From: Paracoccaceae bacterium
GTDB lineage: Bacteria > Pseudomonadota > Alphaproteobacteria > Rhodobacterales > Rhodobacteraceae
DNA length: 7,602 bases
Reading direction: 5' to 3'
Assembly: GCA_013214715.1 (NCBI GenBank)
Contig: JABSSB010000078.1
Coordinates: forward strand, 1-7,602
Position numbers and translations under genes: made by a program. Each line of letters starts with the position of its first letter. Positions within the stretch are counted from its first letter, which is position 1. The notes beneath the pieces were generated by a model. The model searched no databases. It saw only the letters and a program-made list of their open reading frames with translations, and had not been told where the DNA came from. Below, piece by piece: positions 1-5,721 of the stretch.

Positions 1-145
1 GGCCAGTGGAGGTTTCCGCCGACGCACCAAACGCAGCCAGAAGCGCCGTCAACACCAGCACGGCCAGTGACAGACAGGCAAACAAAACAGTGGGATGCGG
101 CAGACGATTTCCAACCCCTTCGATCAGATCGAGGAACCGCGCCAT
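1..145 (-). CDS. AbgT-family transporter, N-terminal part only (gene runs off the left edge)
   Basis: Forty-eight codons of a minus-strand gene are visible. The protein starts MARFLDLIEG, then has GNRLPHPTVLF followed by a long hydrophobic stretch (about residues 19-42) ending in AAFGASA. This matches my recollection of the start of AbgT-family transporters (E. coli AbgT, p-aminobenzoyl-glutamate uptake), where a G-N-(K/R)-(V/L)-P-H-P motif precedes the first membrane helix and a similar 'SAFGVSA' follows it. The family are inner-membrane proteins of about 500 residues; the substrate here cannot be told. The ATG at 143-145 is chosen because the protein then begins right at the family's usual start. 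An in-frame ATG at 179-181 would add 12 residues that do not look conserved. It lies downstream of rpoH on the same strand but is separated by a terminator, so it probably has its own promoter. Confidence 0.75.
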   Translation of the reverse strand, partial: MARFLDLIEGVGNRLPHPTVLFACLSLAVLVLTALLAAFGASAETSTG

Positions 146-286
146 CCCAGACCCACACACCCGTTCGCGGTCCTTGCCCATCCCGGTTCTCTTGCCTGCG
201 TATCAGCACATGCCGCAGGGGCAGATTGGCCGACAATCCATGTCACACAACGCGTTTTTGCAGTCCCACGCCCGTCGAAGGGCTAC

Positions 287-316
287 AAAAAACGCCACCC
301 AAAACGGGTGGCGTTT
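287..316 (-). terminator. Rho-independent terminator of rpoH
   Basis: AACGCCACCC (291-300) and GGGTGGCGTT (306-315) form a perfect 10-bp stem with a 5-base loop. On the minus strand the hairpin is followed by a run of six T (complement of 287-292). It starts about 27 bases after the rpoH stop codon and before the AbgT-type gene, so it should end rpoH transcripts. On the plus strand there is no comparable T run. Confidence 0.9.
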
Positions 317-342
317 CAACGCTTTTCATGGATCGGGCCCTA

Positions 343-1239
343 TCAGGTATTGGACAGAAGCCCCTTTTCTCCGGCCAGTTCGCGCATCTTCTTTTGCAGC
401 TTTTCAAATGCCCGCACTTCGATCTGGCGAATGCGTTCACGGCTGACATTGTATTGGCCGCTCAGCTCTTCAAGCGTCAATGGCTGATCAGCCAGCCGGC
501 GCTGGGTCAGGATGTCTTTTTCCCGGTCATTGAGCACCTCAAGCGCTTGCGCAAGCAATTCTCGGCGCGTTTCCAATTCATCGCGCGCCTCGTAATCACC
601 CGCCTGATCGGCATCTTCATCTTCCAGCCAATCCTGCCATTGCATAGCGCCTTCGCCTTCGGTGCCGACCTGAGCGTTCAGCGACGCGTCACCCCCGGAC
701 ATGCGCCGGTTCATCGAAATCACGTCTTGCTCACTCACCCCCAGATCGGTGGCGATGCGTTTGACATTTTCGGGGCGCAGATCGCCCTCTTCCAGCGCGC
801 CAATACGGGATTTGGCCTTGCGAAGATTGAAGAACAACTTCTTCTGAGCCGACGTCGTGCCCAGCTTCACCAGTGACCAGCTGCGCAGGATGTATTCCTG
901 GATAGACGCCCGTATCCACCACATCGCGTAGGTGGCCAGGCGAAAGCCCTTTTCTGGGTCAAACCGTTTCACGGCCTGCATCAGACCAACATTCGCCTCG
1001 GAAATCACTTCGGCCTGCGGCAGACCGTAACCGCGATAGCCCATCGCGATTTTGGCTGCCAGGCGCAGATGCGATGTCACCATCTTATGCGCGGATTCGG
1101 CATCCTGCTCTTCAACCCAGCGCTTGGCGAGCATGTATTCCTCTTCCGGCTCCAGCAGGGGGAATTTGCGAATTTCCTGCATGTAACGGTTCAGACCCCC
1201 TTCGGGCGTCGGCGCCGGCAAATTCGCGTAATTGGCCAT
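343..1239 (-). CDS. rpoH: RNA polymerase heat-shock sigma factor RpoH (sigma-32)
   Basis: This is a 298-residue group-3-like sigma-70 family factor that directs RNA polymerase to heat-shock promoters. The diagnostic RpoH box is present as QKKLFFNLR at residues 132-140. Region 2.4 (LATYAMWWIRASIQEYIL, 101-118) recognises the -10 element. Region 4.2, with a helix-turn-helix around LTLEELSGQYNVSRERIRQI (255-274), recognises the -35. The length is normal for RpoH. The start is the ATG at 1237-1239 because an AGGAAAGGG ribosome-binding site lies about 7-8 bases before it; the ATG at 1257, six codons earlier, has no such site. A terminator follows at 287-316. The gene appears to be transcribed alone from a promoter near 1277-1305. 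Alphaproteobacteria often carry more than one rpoH; which paralogue this is cannot be told from the window. Confidence 0.97.
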   Translation of the reverse strand: MANYANLPAPTPEGGLNRYMQEIRKFPLLEPEEEYMLAKRWVEEQDAESAHKMVTSHLRLAAKIAMGYRGYGLPQAEVISEANVGLMQAVKRFDPEKGFRLATYAMWWIRASIQEYILRSWSLVKLGTTSAQKKLFFNLRKAKSRIGALEEGDLRPENVKRIATDLGVSEQDVISMNRRMSGGDASLNAQVGTEGEGAMQWQDWLEDEDADQAGDYEARDELETRRELLAQALEVLNDREKDILTQRRLADQPLTLEELSGQYNVSRERIRQIEVRAFEKLQKKMRELAGEKGLLSNT

Positions 1240-1276
1240 GATAGACCCTTTCCTCATGTTTAGCCTCTTAACATCG

Positions 1277-1305
1277 ATATGGGCACAGCATGGCGTCCCT
1301 GCAAG
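1277..1305 (-). promoter_or_regulatory. Candidate rpoH promoter, heat-shock-like elements
   Basis: On the minus strand CTTGCA (1300-1305) is followed after 16 bases by CCCATAT (1277-1283), about 38 bases before the rpoH ATG. This resembles the sigma-32 pattern (CTTGAA, spacer, CCCCATnT), which would allow RpoH to promote its own gene. The same stretch read as a sigma-70 promoter (TTGCAG, 17 bases, CATATC) is weaker at the -10. The assignment rests on sequence match only. Confidence 0.4.
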
Positions 1306-1385
1306 AGGCGGGCTTCAACTATGACGATGACCGTGCATTCTGGGAAGCGAAAAACCTGTGTTCTCACACGCATGTGCTGTGGGTT

Positions 1386-2316
1386 TCAGAAGATCAGGAT
1401 AACGCTGTCGCGAAACTCCTGCTGGATGACATCTCGGATCAACTCCGCAGGGCTGGTATGGGCGGGCGGTTGGCCGCTTGTACGACGCCAGCACATACCG
1501 ATCTGGCGATAGAGCGGCGGTTTGAGATCCAAGATCGACAGTTCAGATTAACCTGCACGCGCTTCGGACAGGGCATAAAGCGCAGGCAACAACGGGATCC
1601 CCATGTCCAAAGCCACCATTTGGCGCAGCGCATCCAAACTGGTGCCTTCAAAATCGTGTCTCAACCGGGCCCCCGATTGTCGGCTGAGATCGGCAATCTG
1701 ACGATGCATCGTGAAAACCGGGCTGAGACCCAACATGCTTTGCCCTTCCAAGTCGGCACATCTCACAGGCTCGGCCGAAGCCAAATCATGCCCCTGCAGG
1801 CACCGCCAGCCGCAACGGTTCGCGATAAAGAGGCATAACCTGCACATCCCGCTTGGGGACCGGCAATTGCGCCAGGATCAGATCATACCGTCCACTGCGC
1901 AGCCCATCGGCCAGTTCCCTTGGCGTCGCATCCTGAATGACAGGCTGCATACCCGGATGACGTCCCTGCAAGTGCCGCAGGACCCTGGGCTTTAGTTAGG
2001 GCCCAACGGTCGGGGTCGCGCCAAGCCGCAGCTTGCCTTCAAATGGCTCTCCTTTTGCGTGTGACAAATGGGTCAAAGCGGCGACTTCGGCCAGAACGGT
2101 TCCGGACCGCTCCGCCACTTCGCGCCCTTCCGGGGGCAGGATCAACTCGCTGCGCTTGCGTTCGACCAGCTTGACGCCCAGCGTCTTTTCCAAGGCCGTA
2201 ATCCGAAGGCTCAATGACGGCTGGCTGATGCCCAATTGCTCGGCCGAGCGGCGATATTGCAGCGCACGGCTCAGAACCGCAAAATATCTGATCTGCTAGA
2301 GCGTGCCGTCCGTCAG
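1386..2316 (-). pseudogene. OxyR-like LysR-family transcriptional regulator, pseudogene (three stops, one frameshift)
   Basis: Joining the minus-strand frames gives a protein of about 309 residues, the normal LysR length. The N-terminal helix-turn-helix is clear (QIRYFAVLSR, then LGISQPSLSLRITALEKTLG), followed by a substrate-binding domain with LILAQLPVP, GTSLDALRQMVALDMGIPLLPAL and a typical C-terminus. Four lesions break it: TAG at 2296-2298 near the start, TAA at 1996-1998 (in GP-stop-LKPRVL, where relatives should have a residue such as Tyr), one extra base in the GGGG run at 1791-1794, and TAA at 1548-1550. The end is TGA at 1386-1388. The likely original start is at 2316, now CTG. Domain order and overall sequence resemble OxyR, but the region matching E. 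coli Cys199 to Cys208 (LGLSPVFTMHRQIADLS) has no cysteine, so it was probably not a peroxide sensor. Which genes it regulated is unknown. Confidence 0.88.
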
Positions 2317-2453
2317 CGGGCGGTAAAATCGGTTTGTCCTATCCCATTTTATAGCGGTCTTGCATCGGAATTTGGCCGCATTGCGCTCATCTTCAGGTTG
2401 GACGCGGGGGAGGGATGCGTCCAGACACCATCAGGGGATGCAGGAGGACAAAA

Positions 2454-2693
2454 ATGACCCAACCGAACCGCGTGAACAGCTATTCCCTTCAGATCAGCGC
2501 AGCCCGACTGCGCGTCAGCCATCAGGCGGTCAAAGACCGCATCGGCCAAGAGCTGAAACGTCCCGCCCCCTGCAAATTGTCCCTGCAAAAGCGCAAACGC
2601 GAGAAGGTGAAGATCAAGGAAGAACTGACCCGATATGTTCAGCTCTTGCAGCTACATGAGACCCGACAGGCCCATTTCAGGCCAGCCCATTAA
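2454..2693 (+). CDS. Small YdcH/DUF465-type protein
   Basis: The product is 79 residues, highly basic and mostly helical. The central part (about residues 24-65), with QELKRPAPC followed by LSLQKRKREKVKIKEELTRY, fits the DUF465/YdcH pattern: a short helical hairpin in which 'RP-P' is followed by a Lys/Arg-rich helix ending in K-(D/E)-E-(I/L). The function of that family is unknown. The ATG at 2454 is preceded by an excellent ribosome-binding site, AGGAGG, 6 bases upstream; an in-frame ATG at 2415 lacks one. The 137 bases between the OxyR-like pseudogene and this gene contain its presumed promoter, but no match is strong enough to mark. It is convergent with rluD. The family call is by pattern from memory and moderately sure; that it is a real gene is well supported by the ribosome-binding site. 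Confidence 0.72.
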   Translation: MTQPNRVNSYSLQISAARLRVSHQAVKDRIGQELKRPAPCKLSLQKRKREKVKIKEELTRYVQLLQLHETRQAHFRPAH

Positions 2694-2697
2694 GGAC

Positions 2698-2786
2698 GCG
2701 CGCCGCCCACAAGACCACGCCCGCAGACCCGCTATGGTCGGCCGGCAGAGCCACATTGACAGAGCAACGAGAAAGCGGCGGCGCGC
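2698..2786. repeat. 10-bp inverted repeat between convergent genes
   Basis: GCGCGCCGCC at 2698-2707 is perfectly complementary to GGCGGCGCGC at 2777-2786, 69 bases away. It lies just after the YdcH-type gene and just before the rluD stop, the place expected for a shared terminator. No T run follows on either strand, so it is not a standard rho-independent terminator, and a chance match in GC-rich DNA is possible. Confidence 0.35.
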
Positions 2787-2797
2787 TGATCTGGTTC

Positions 2798-3826
2798 TCA
2801 GGCCGTGCGCAGCCTGTCGATCAGGCGGCGCATGTCCTGAGGCAAAGGCGCTTCAAAGCGCAGAGTTTCACCACTCACAGGATGCTCAAAGCCAAGCGTT
2901 GCAGCGTGCAGCGCTTGGCGGTCAAAAGCCTGAACAGCAGCAATGGCATCGGCTGACAAGGCGCGGGCCGGCAGCTTTCGCTTTCCGCCATAAACCGGGT
3001 CCCCGATCAGCCCATGCCCGGCATGGGCCATATGCACCCGGATTTGATGGGTTCGGCCCGTCTCAAGCCAGCAATCGATCAAGGCAACCGCGGGCGGTTC
3101 GCCAAAACTGTGGACCACACGCGCCCGCGTCACGGCATGTCGCCCCCCCTCGAACAGTACCGCCTGGCGTTGCCGGTCGGTTCTATGACGCGCCAGTTGC
3201 GTGGTCAGGCGCAGAATGTTGCCTGGCTCAAACGCCGCACCACGCACACCGCGCAACCGCGGATCAGAGGCATCCGGCACCCCGAAACACAGCGCCGAAT
3301 AATGACGTTCGACGCTATGCGCGGCAAATTGATCCGCCAGACCATGATGGGCCGCATCCGTTTTGGCCACGACCAGTAGCCCGGACGTCTCCTTGTCAAT
3401 CCGATGCACGATGCCGGGGCGGCGCACACCGCCAACCCCAGACAGATCATCGCCAAAATGATGCAGCAGCGCATTTACCAATGTGCCGGCGGGAGATCCC
3501 GGAGCCGGATGCACCACCATCCCGGCGGGTTTGTTGACGACGATCAGGTCGTCATCTTCAAACAGGATCTCCAGCGGGATGGGCTCGGGCGTGATATCGC
3601 TGCTTTCGGCCTCCTCCACAGTGATCTCGACCTCTGCACCTTCGTTGACCCGCGCTTTGGGGTTATCGACAATAACGCCATCCACGCGCACCGCACCCTC
3701 GGCGATCAGACGCGACAGCCTGGTGCGCGACAGGCTGGCCGCCTCTGGCACATCGCGGGAAAGCGCCTTATCAAGGCGCGGCGGAGGGGTCTCCGCGATG
3801 CTGAACGTAACAAGGCGCCGAGCCAT
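2798..3826 (-). CDS. rluD: RluA/RluD-family 23S rRNA pseudouridine synthase
   Basis: The 342-residue cytoplasmic enzyme converts uridines in RNA to pseudouridine; RluD acts on helix 69 of 23S rRNA. An S4 RNA-binding domain comes first (about residues 17-70: RLDKALSRDVP, LSRTRLSRLIAEGAVRVDG). The catalytic domain follows, with the active Asp144 in HRIDKETSGLLVVAKT (141-156) and the conserved TGRTHQIRVHMAHAGHGLIG (256-275) plus DPVYG. The S4 domain separates it from RluA and RluE/F types that lack it; RluC is the main alternative. The ATG at 3824-3826 is chosen because GAAGGA lies about 7 bases upstream and the protein begins at the usual S4 start; the open frame continues 79 codons further but overlaps the divergent gene. 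The start codon shares CATG with that gene. Confidence 0.92.
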   Translation of the reverse strand: MARRLVTFSIAETPPPRLDKALSRDVPEAASLSRTRLSRLIAEGAVRVDGVIVDNPKARVNEGAEVEITVEEAESSDITPEPIPLEILFEDDDLIVVNKPAGMVVHPAPGSPAGTLVNALLHHFGDDLSGVGGVRRPGIVHRIDKETSGLLVVAKTDAAHHGLADQFAAHSVERHYSALCFGVPDASDPRLRGVRGAAFEPGNILRLTTQLARHRTDRQRQAVLFEGGRHAVTRARVVHSFGEPPAVALIDCWLETGRTHQIRVHMAHAGHGLIGDPVYGGKRKLPARALSADAIAAVQAFDRQALHAATLGFEHPVSGETLRFEAPLPQDMRRLIDRLRTA

Positions 3827-4118
3827 GAGTGATCCTTCCGAACCTGCCGAACCAGCCAATCTGCGCTTTCTGCGCCTGTTGGTGACTGTGCTGACCGCCG
3901 TGATGATTGGCGGGCTTGTAATCGTGATCGCTTTGCTTGTCACGCGGTTGAACCAGCCATCTCTGGCCTTTCCTGACGCCATTACCCTGCCTGACGGCAC
4001 ACGCGCCGAAAGCTTCACAGTGGGTCGCGGATGGTTTGCCGTGGTCACAGGCGATGAGCGCATTCTGATCCTTGATCAGAAGAGCGGGGACGTTCGGCAG
4101 ATCATTACATTGGACTGA
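3825..4118 (+). CDS. Small one-helix membrane protein, DUF6476 type
   Basis: The product is 97 residues. A short acidic, proline-rich head (SDPSEPAEPA) precedes a membrane helix at about residues 18-40. A soluble tail follows with LPDGTRAESFTVGRGWFAVVTGDERILILDQKSGDVRQIITLD spread over 55-97. The tail resembles a small beta-rich domain ending in 'I-L-D...G-x-x-R-Q', as in the DUF6476 proteins found beside rluD in Rhodobacterales; the family name is from memory. By the positive-inside rule the N-terminus is ambiguous, and the tail is probably periplasmic. The start ATG (3825-3827) overlaps the rluD start; AAGG about 10 bases upstream is a modest ribosome-binding site inside rluD. Function unknown. 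Confidence 0.8.
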   Translation: MSDPSEPAEPANLRFLRLLVTVLTAVMIGGLVIVIALLVTRLNQPSLAFPDAITLPDGTRAESFTVGRGWFAVVTGDERILILDQKSGDVRQIITLD

Positions 4119-4140
4119 TCCGAAGCGGCGCCTTTGAAGA

Positions 4141-4217
4141 TGGTACCGCCTCCCTGGCTTGAACAGGGGACCTCTGGATCCACAATCCAGCGCTCTAACC
4201 AACTGAGCTAAGGCGGC
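4141..4217 (-). tRNA. tRNA-His (anticodon GTG)
   Basis: The full 77-base cloverleaf is present: acceptor stem GCCGCCT with AGGCGGT, D arm GCTC/GAGC, anticodon stem CTGGA/TCCAG around TTGTGGA (anticodon GTG, histidine), a five-base variable loop, T arm CCCTG/CAGGG around TTCAAGC, and encoded CCA. The first acceptor pair is a G-U wobble, the discriminator base is A73, and the base before position 1 is T. So no G-1 is encoded and C73 is absent, the non-standard histidine identity set known in many alphaproteobacteria. Confidence 0.97.
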
Positions 4218-4227
4218 ACTGGCGAGC

Positions 4228-4256
4228 GAATTACGGCATGGCCCGGATGAGTGCAA
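4228..4256 (-). promoter_or_regulatory. Sigma-70-type promoter of tRNA-His
   Basis: On the minus strand TTGCAC (4251-4256) and TAATTC (4228-4233) are separated by exactly 17 bases. The predicted start falls near 4221, a few bases before the mature tRNA 5' end at 4217. Both hexamers fit the consensus moderately and the spacing and placement are ideal. Confidence 0.6.
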
Positions 4257-4262
4257 GGGGCA

Positions 4263-4747
4263 TCACAAAGAAATCTGCCAAGTCTGTTCGACAAGATCGC
4301 ACCCAAAAGATCGCACTGGATTGCTTTCCATCAGATCAAAGCCGCTCTTGGCATAAAGCGCGCAGGCCGCCCGGTGGCTTTCGTGGGTCCAAAGGCGCAT
4401 CTCTTTGTAACCAGCATCGCGTGCGACTGTCAGACAGGCCTCTAACAGTGCCAGGCCAAGACTCATGCCACGCGCCTTTGGCACCAGCAGGAACAGGTGC
4501 AGCTTGGCCCTGCCCCACCGGTCGCCTTTCACGCAAAATATCGACCCAAGACGTTGTCCACGCCGCTCGGCAATCCAGCCACGCTCGCAACTGGGATCGT
4601 GACCGTTCAAAAATCATCGAGGATGGAGGCGACAAGCGGGCCGAACATGTCATCGAACTCTTAATCCCGCGCATATAGTCGCTGATGCTGGTCAACCAGC
4701 CAGTCGCTGTTTGTAGCGTCGAGTCGTCTAAGCGTCGCGTCACCCAT
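4263..4747 (-). pseudogene. GNAT-family N-acetyltransferase, pseudogene (stop plus frameshift)
   Basis: Joining two minus-strand frames gives an acetyltransferase of about 160 residues from an ATG at 4745-4747. In order it has WLVDQHQRLYARD, a TAA at 4661-4663 (where Tyr is expected before EFDDMFGPLVASILDDF), a frame break at the T run 4609-4613 (one T short, producing TGA), then GHDPSCERGWIAERRGQRLG, the acetyl-CoA region and WTHESHRAACALYAKSGFDL near the C-terminus. The sequence resembles the acetyltransferase half of MarR-GNAT fusion proteins, but I see no MarR domain upstream. The acetyl-CoA loop reads RGMSLG instead of the usual R-G-x-G-x-G, another sign of decay. The 3' end at 4263 lies immediately upstream of the tRNA-His promoter. 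The substrate is unknown. Confidence 0.82.
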
Positions 4748-4825
4748 ACCGTATCCCGCCCTGCGCTCGCTTGATTTTCAACCCTACCCGCGATAGCCAG
4801 CACCACCAGCCAAGCGGAGTGCATC

Positions 4826-5011
4826 ATGAGCATCAACACCGAACGCGACATCGAAGCCAATCTGCAGATCGGTCCAACGGATCGAGGCATGGTGCGCATC
4901 TTCATCGAAGCCGGAGAGTTGGAAGTTCCCATGGATTTCGACCCTGATGAAGCCGACGAAATCGCCGAGGAAATCCGCGCCGCCGCACAGGCCGCACGCG
5001 CCGTCCGCTAA
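4826..5011 (+). CDS. Small acidic protein, DUF6324 type
   Basis: The product is 61 residues and acidic. It starts SINTERDIEANLQIGPTDRG, has a strand-rich middle (MVRIFIEAGELEVPMDF) and ends in a helix (DPDEADEIAEEIRAAAQAAR). The layout of a short sheet plus a helix fits the small DUF6324 proteins found in Rhodobacterales, by memory. No catalytic motif is visible and the function is unknown. GGAG lies 8 bases before the ATG. A weak TTGATT (4771-4776), 17 bases, TAGCCA (4794-4799) could be its promoter. Its TAA stop overlaps the stop codon of the convergent mmcB gene. Confidence 0.82.
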   Translation: MSINTERDIEANLQIGPTDRGMVRIFIEAGELEVPMDFDPDEADEIAEEIRAAAQAARAVR

Positions 5012-5445
5012 ATCTGACCCAGCCCCGGATCGCGCAGCGACAACAGACGCCGCGCGGCGTGGGTGGCGAATTTTTGAACCAAAACCTTGCGCCGCGCCGG
5101 AGCCAGACGCGCCTCGTGCGGCATCCGCAGGATTTCTGCGCCATAGGCATCGGCCATGATCAACCCGCTCTCGGGTGGCAACATGTCGGTTGGAAAGTCG
5201 GGATCCACAGCCCAAAAATAGCGATCACACCAGTCCAGATAGCCCCGCCACTTTGCGTCCGAGGTGAAATCCGCCCGGCTGGATTTGCATTCGACAACCC
5301 AGACCTCTCCCTTGGGTCCCAGTCCCATCACATCAACCCGAAGCCCGCGGGCTGGCACAAACTCTTCCACCGACACAAAGCCAAGTTCATGCAGGTGACG
5401 TGCGACGCCGCGCGCAAGACGTTGCCCAGGTTGCAAATCCAACAT
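5008..5445 (-). CDS. mmcB: MmcB-family DNA repair protein
   Basis: The 145-residue protein belongs to the MmcB (DUF1052) family, named for mitomycin C sensitivity in Caulobacter, where it belongs to the SOS response. The core has FVPARGLRVDVM (29-40), then EVWVVECKSSRADF (47-60), YLDWCDRYFWAV (69-80) and GLIMADAYGAEILRM (94-108). Asp38 and the E52-C-K54 pair form a PD-(D/E)XK-like nuclease site, suggesting DNA cutting during repair; that activity is inferred. The ATG at 5443-5445 is chosen over an upstream TTG at 5479-5481 because the SOS box (5458-5472) lies between the two, and family members begin just before the LxPGQxLARGV motif. There is no good Shine-Dalgarno sequence, so initiation may be leaderless or weak. 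The gene ends overlapping the convergent DUF6324-type gene. Confidence 0.92.
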   Translation of the reverse strand: MLDLQPGQRLARGVARHLHELGFVSVEEFVPARGLRVDVMGLGPKGEVWVVECKSSRADFTSDAKWRGYLDWCDRYFWAVDPDFPTDMLPPESGLIMADAYGAEILRMPHEARLAPARRKVLVQKFATHAARRLLSLRDPGLGQI

Positions 5446-5457
5446 GGCCACCAAAGT

Positions 5458-5472
5458 GAACAATTGGTGAAC
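5458..5472. promoter_or_regulatory. LexA (SOS) box of mmcB
   Basis: GAAC (5458-5461), seven bases, GAAC (5469-5472) is a perfect copy of the alphaproteobacterial LexA operator (GTTC-N7-GTTC on the mmcB strand). It ends 12 bases before the mmcB ATG, where bound LexA would block transcription until DNA damage. Confidence 0.88.
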
Positions 5473-5525
5473 AAAAATCAAGCCCCGGAAACCGACCGTT
5501 CCCCTTGCGGCGCGTGTCGCGCTGC

Positions 5526-5670
5526 CCTATCTGAGGCTTTGGCGGGGTCTGCCCTTCTTGTGAAACGCAGCATTCCGGTGGCCTTAAGCAAATCCGAGGG
5601 AGTTGGCTCTGTCCGGGCCCTGGTTCGGTTACCTGACGCCCACCTGTATATACAGGTCCTCGGGAATCAC
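5526..5670 (+). ncRNA. Candidate structured RNA, possibly 6S-like
   Basis: No convincing protein gene lies between mmcB and the next gene (5482-5721), but the plus strand can fold as one long imperfect rod. The outer stem pairs CTGAGG (5531-5536) with CCTCGG (5658-5663). A side hairpin forms from the palindrome 5642-5657. The next stem pairs GGCG and GGGT (5541-5548) with ACCT and CGCC (5631-5640), and an inner stem pairs GCCC (5551-5554) with GGGC (5615-5618). A rod with a large internal bubble that carries a small hairpin on its 3' side, and a CTGAG...CTCGG closing stem, recalls 6S RNA; a GCCTTAA segment also occurs in E. coli 6S. These matches are short, the ends are uncertain, and the strand could be the other one. 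An alternative partner for CCTCGG is CCGAGG at 5594-5599. Confidence 0.33.
5642..5657. repeat. Perfect 16-bp palindrome
   Basis: ACCTGTATATACAGGT is its own reverse complement. It may be a hairpin within the candidate RNA described at 5526-5670, or a DNA operator for a dimeric regulator. The ends match the half-sites of a LuxR-type box (ACCTGT...ACAGGT), but the spacing is 4 instead of 8 bases. Confidence 0.6.
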
Positions 5671-5721
5671 GCCGCACGGTTGCGGTGGTCCCCCGCCGCC
5701 TGATCCGGGAACAGCCGCCGT

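Noticed and set aside
67..876. 269-codon open frame on the plus strand
   Set aside because: It is antisense to rpoH and the AbgT-type gene; the protein has no recognisable domain and rpoH is certain.
1290..1838. 182-codon plus-strand open frame
   Set aside because: It is antisense to the OxyR-like pseudogene, whose rejoined minus frame explains the sequence much better.
2635..3537. 300-codon open frame on the plus strand
   Set aside because: It is antisense to rluD, rich in Arg, Pro, His and Gln as expected of a shadow frame in GC-rich DNA.
3827..4063. 79-codon N-terminal extension of rluD
   Set aside because: It would lie antisense over the DUF6476-type gene, has no family similarity, and a good ribosome-binding site precedes the ATG at 3826.
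5642..5657. LuxR-type quorum-sensing box
   Set aside because: The half-sites match ACCTGT/ACAGGT, but the spacing is 4 bases instead of the 8 in the classical 20-bp box.
5387..5677. 96-codon minus-strand open frame upstream of mmcB
   Set aside because: It overlaps the mmcB start out of frame, is low in hydrophobic core residues and rich in Gly, Pro and Arg, and crosses the SOS box.
5059..5703. 214-codon plus-strand open frame across mmcB and the upstream gap
   Set aside because: More than half is antisense to mmcB; the rest has no protein-like pattern and no ribosome-binding site supports its start.
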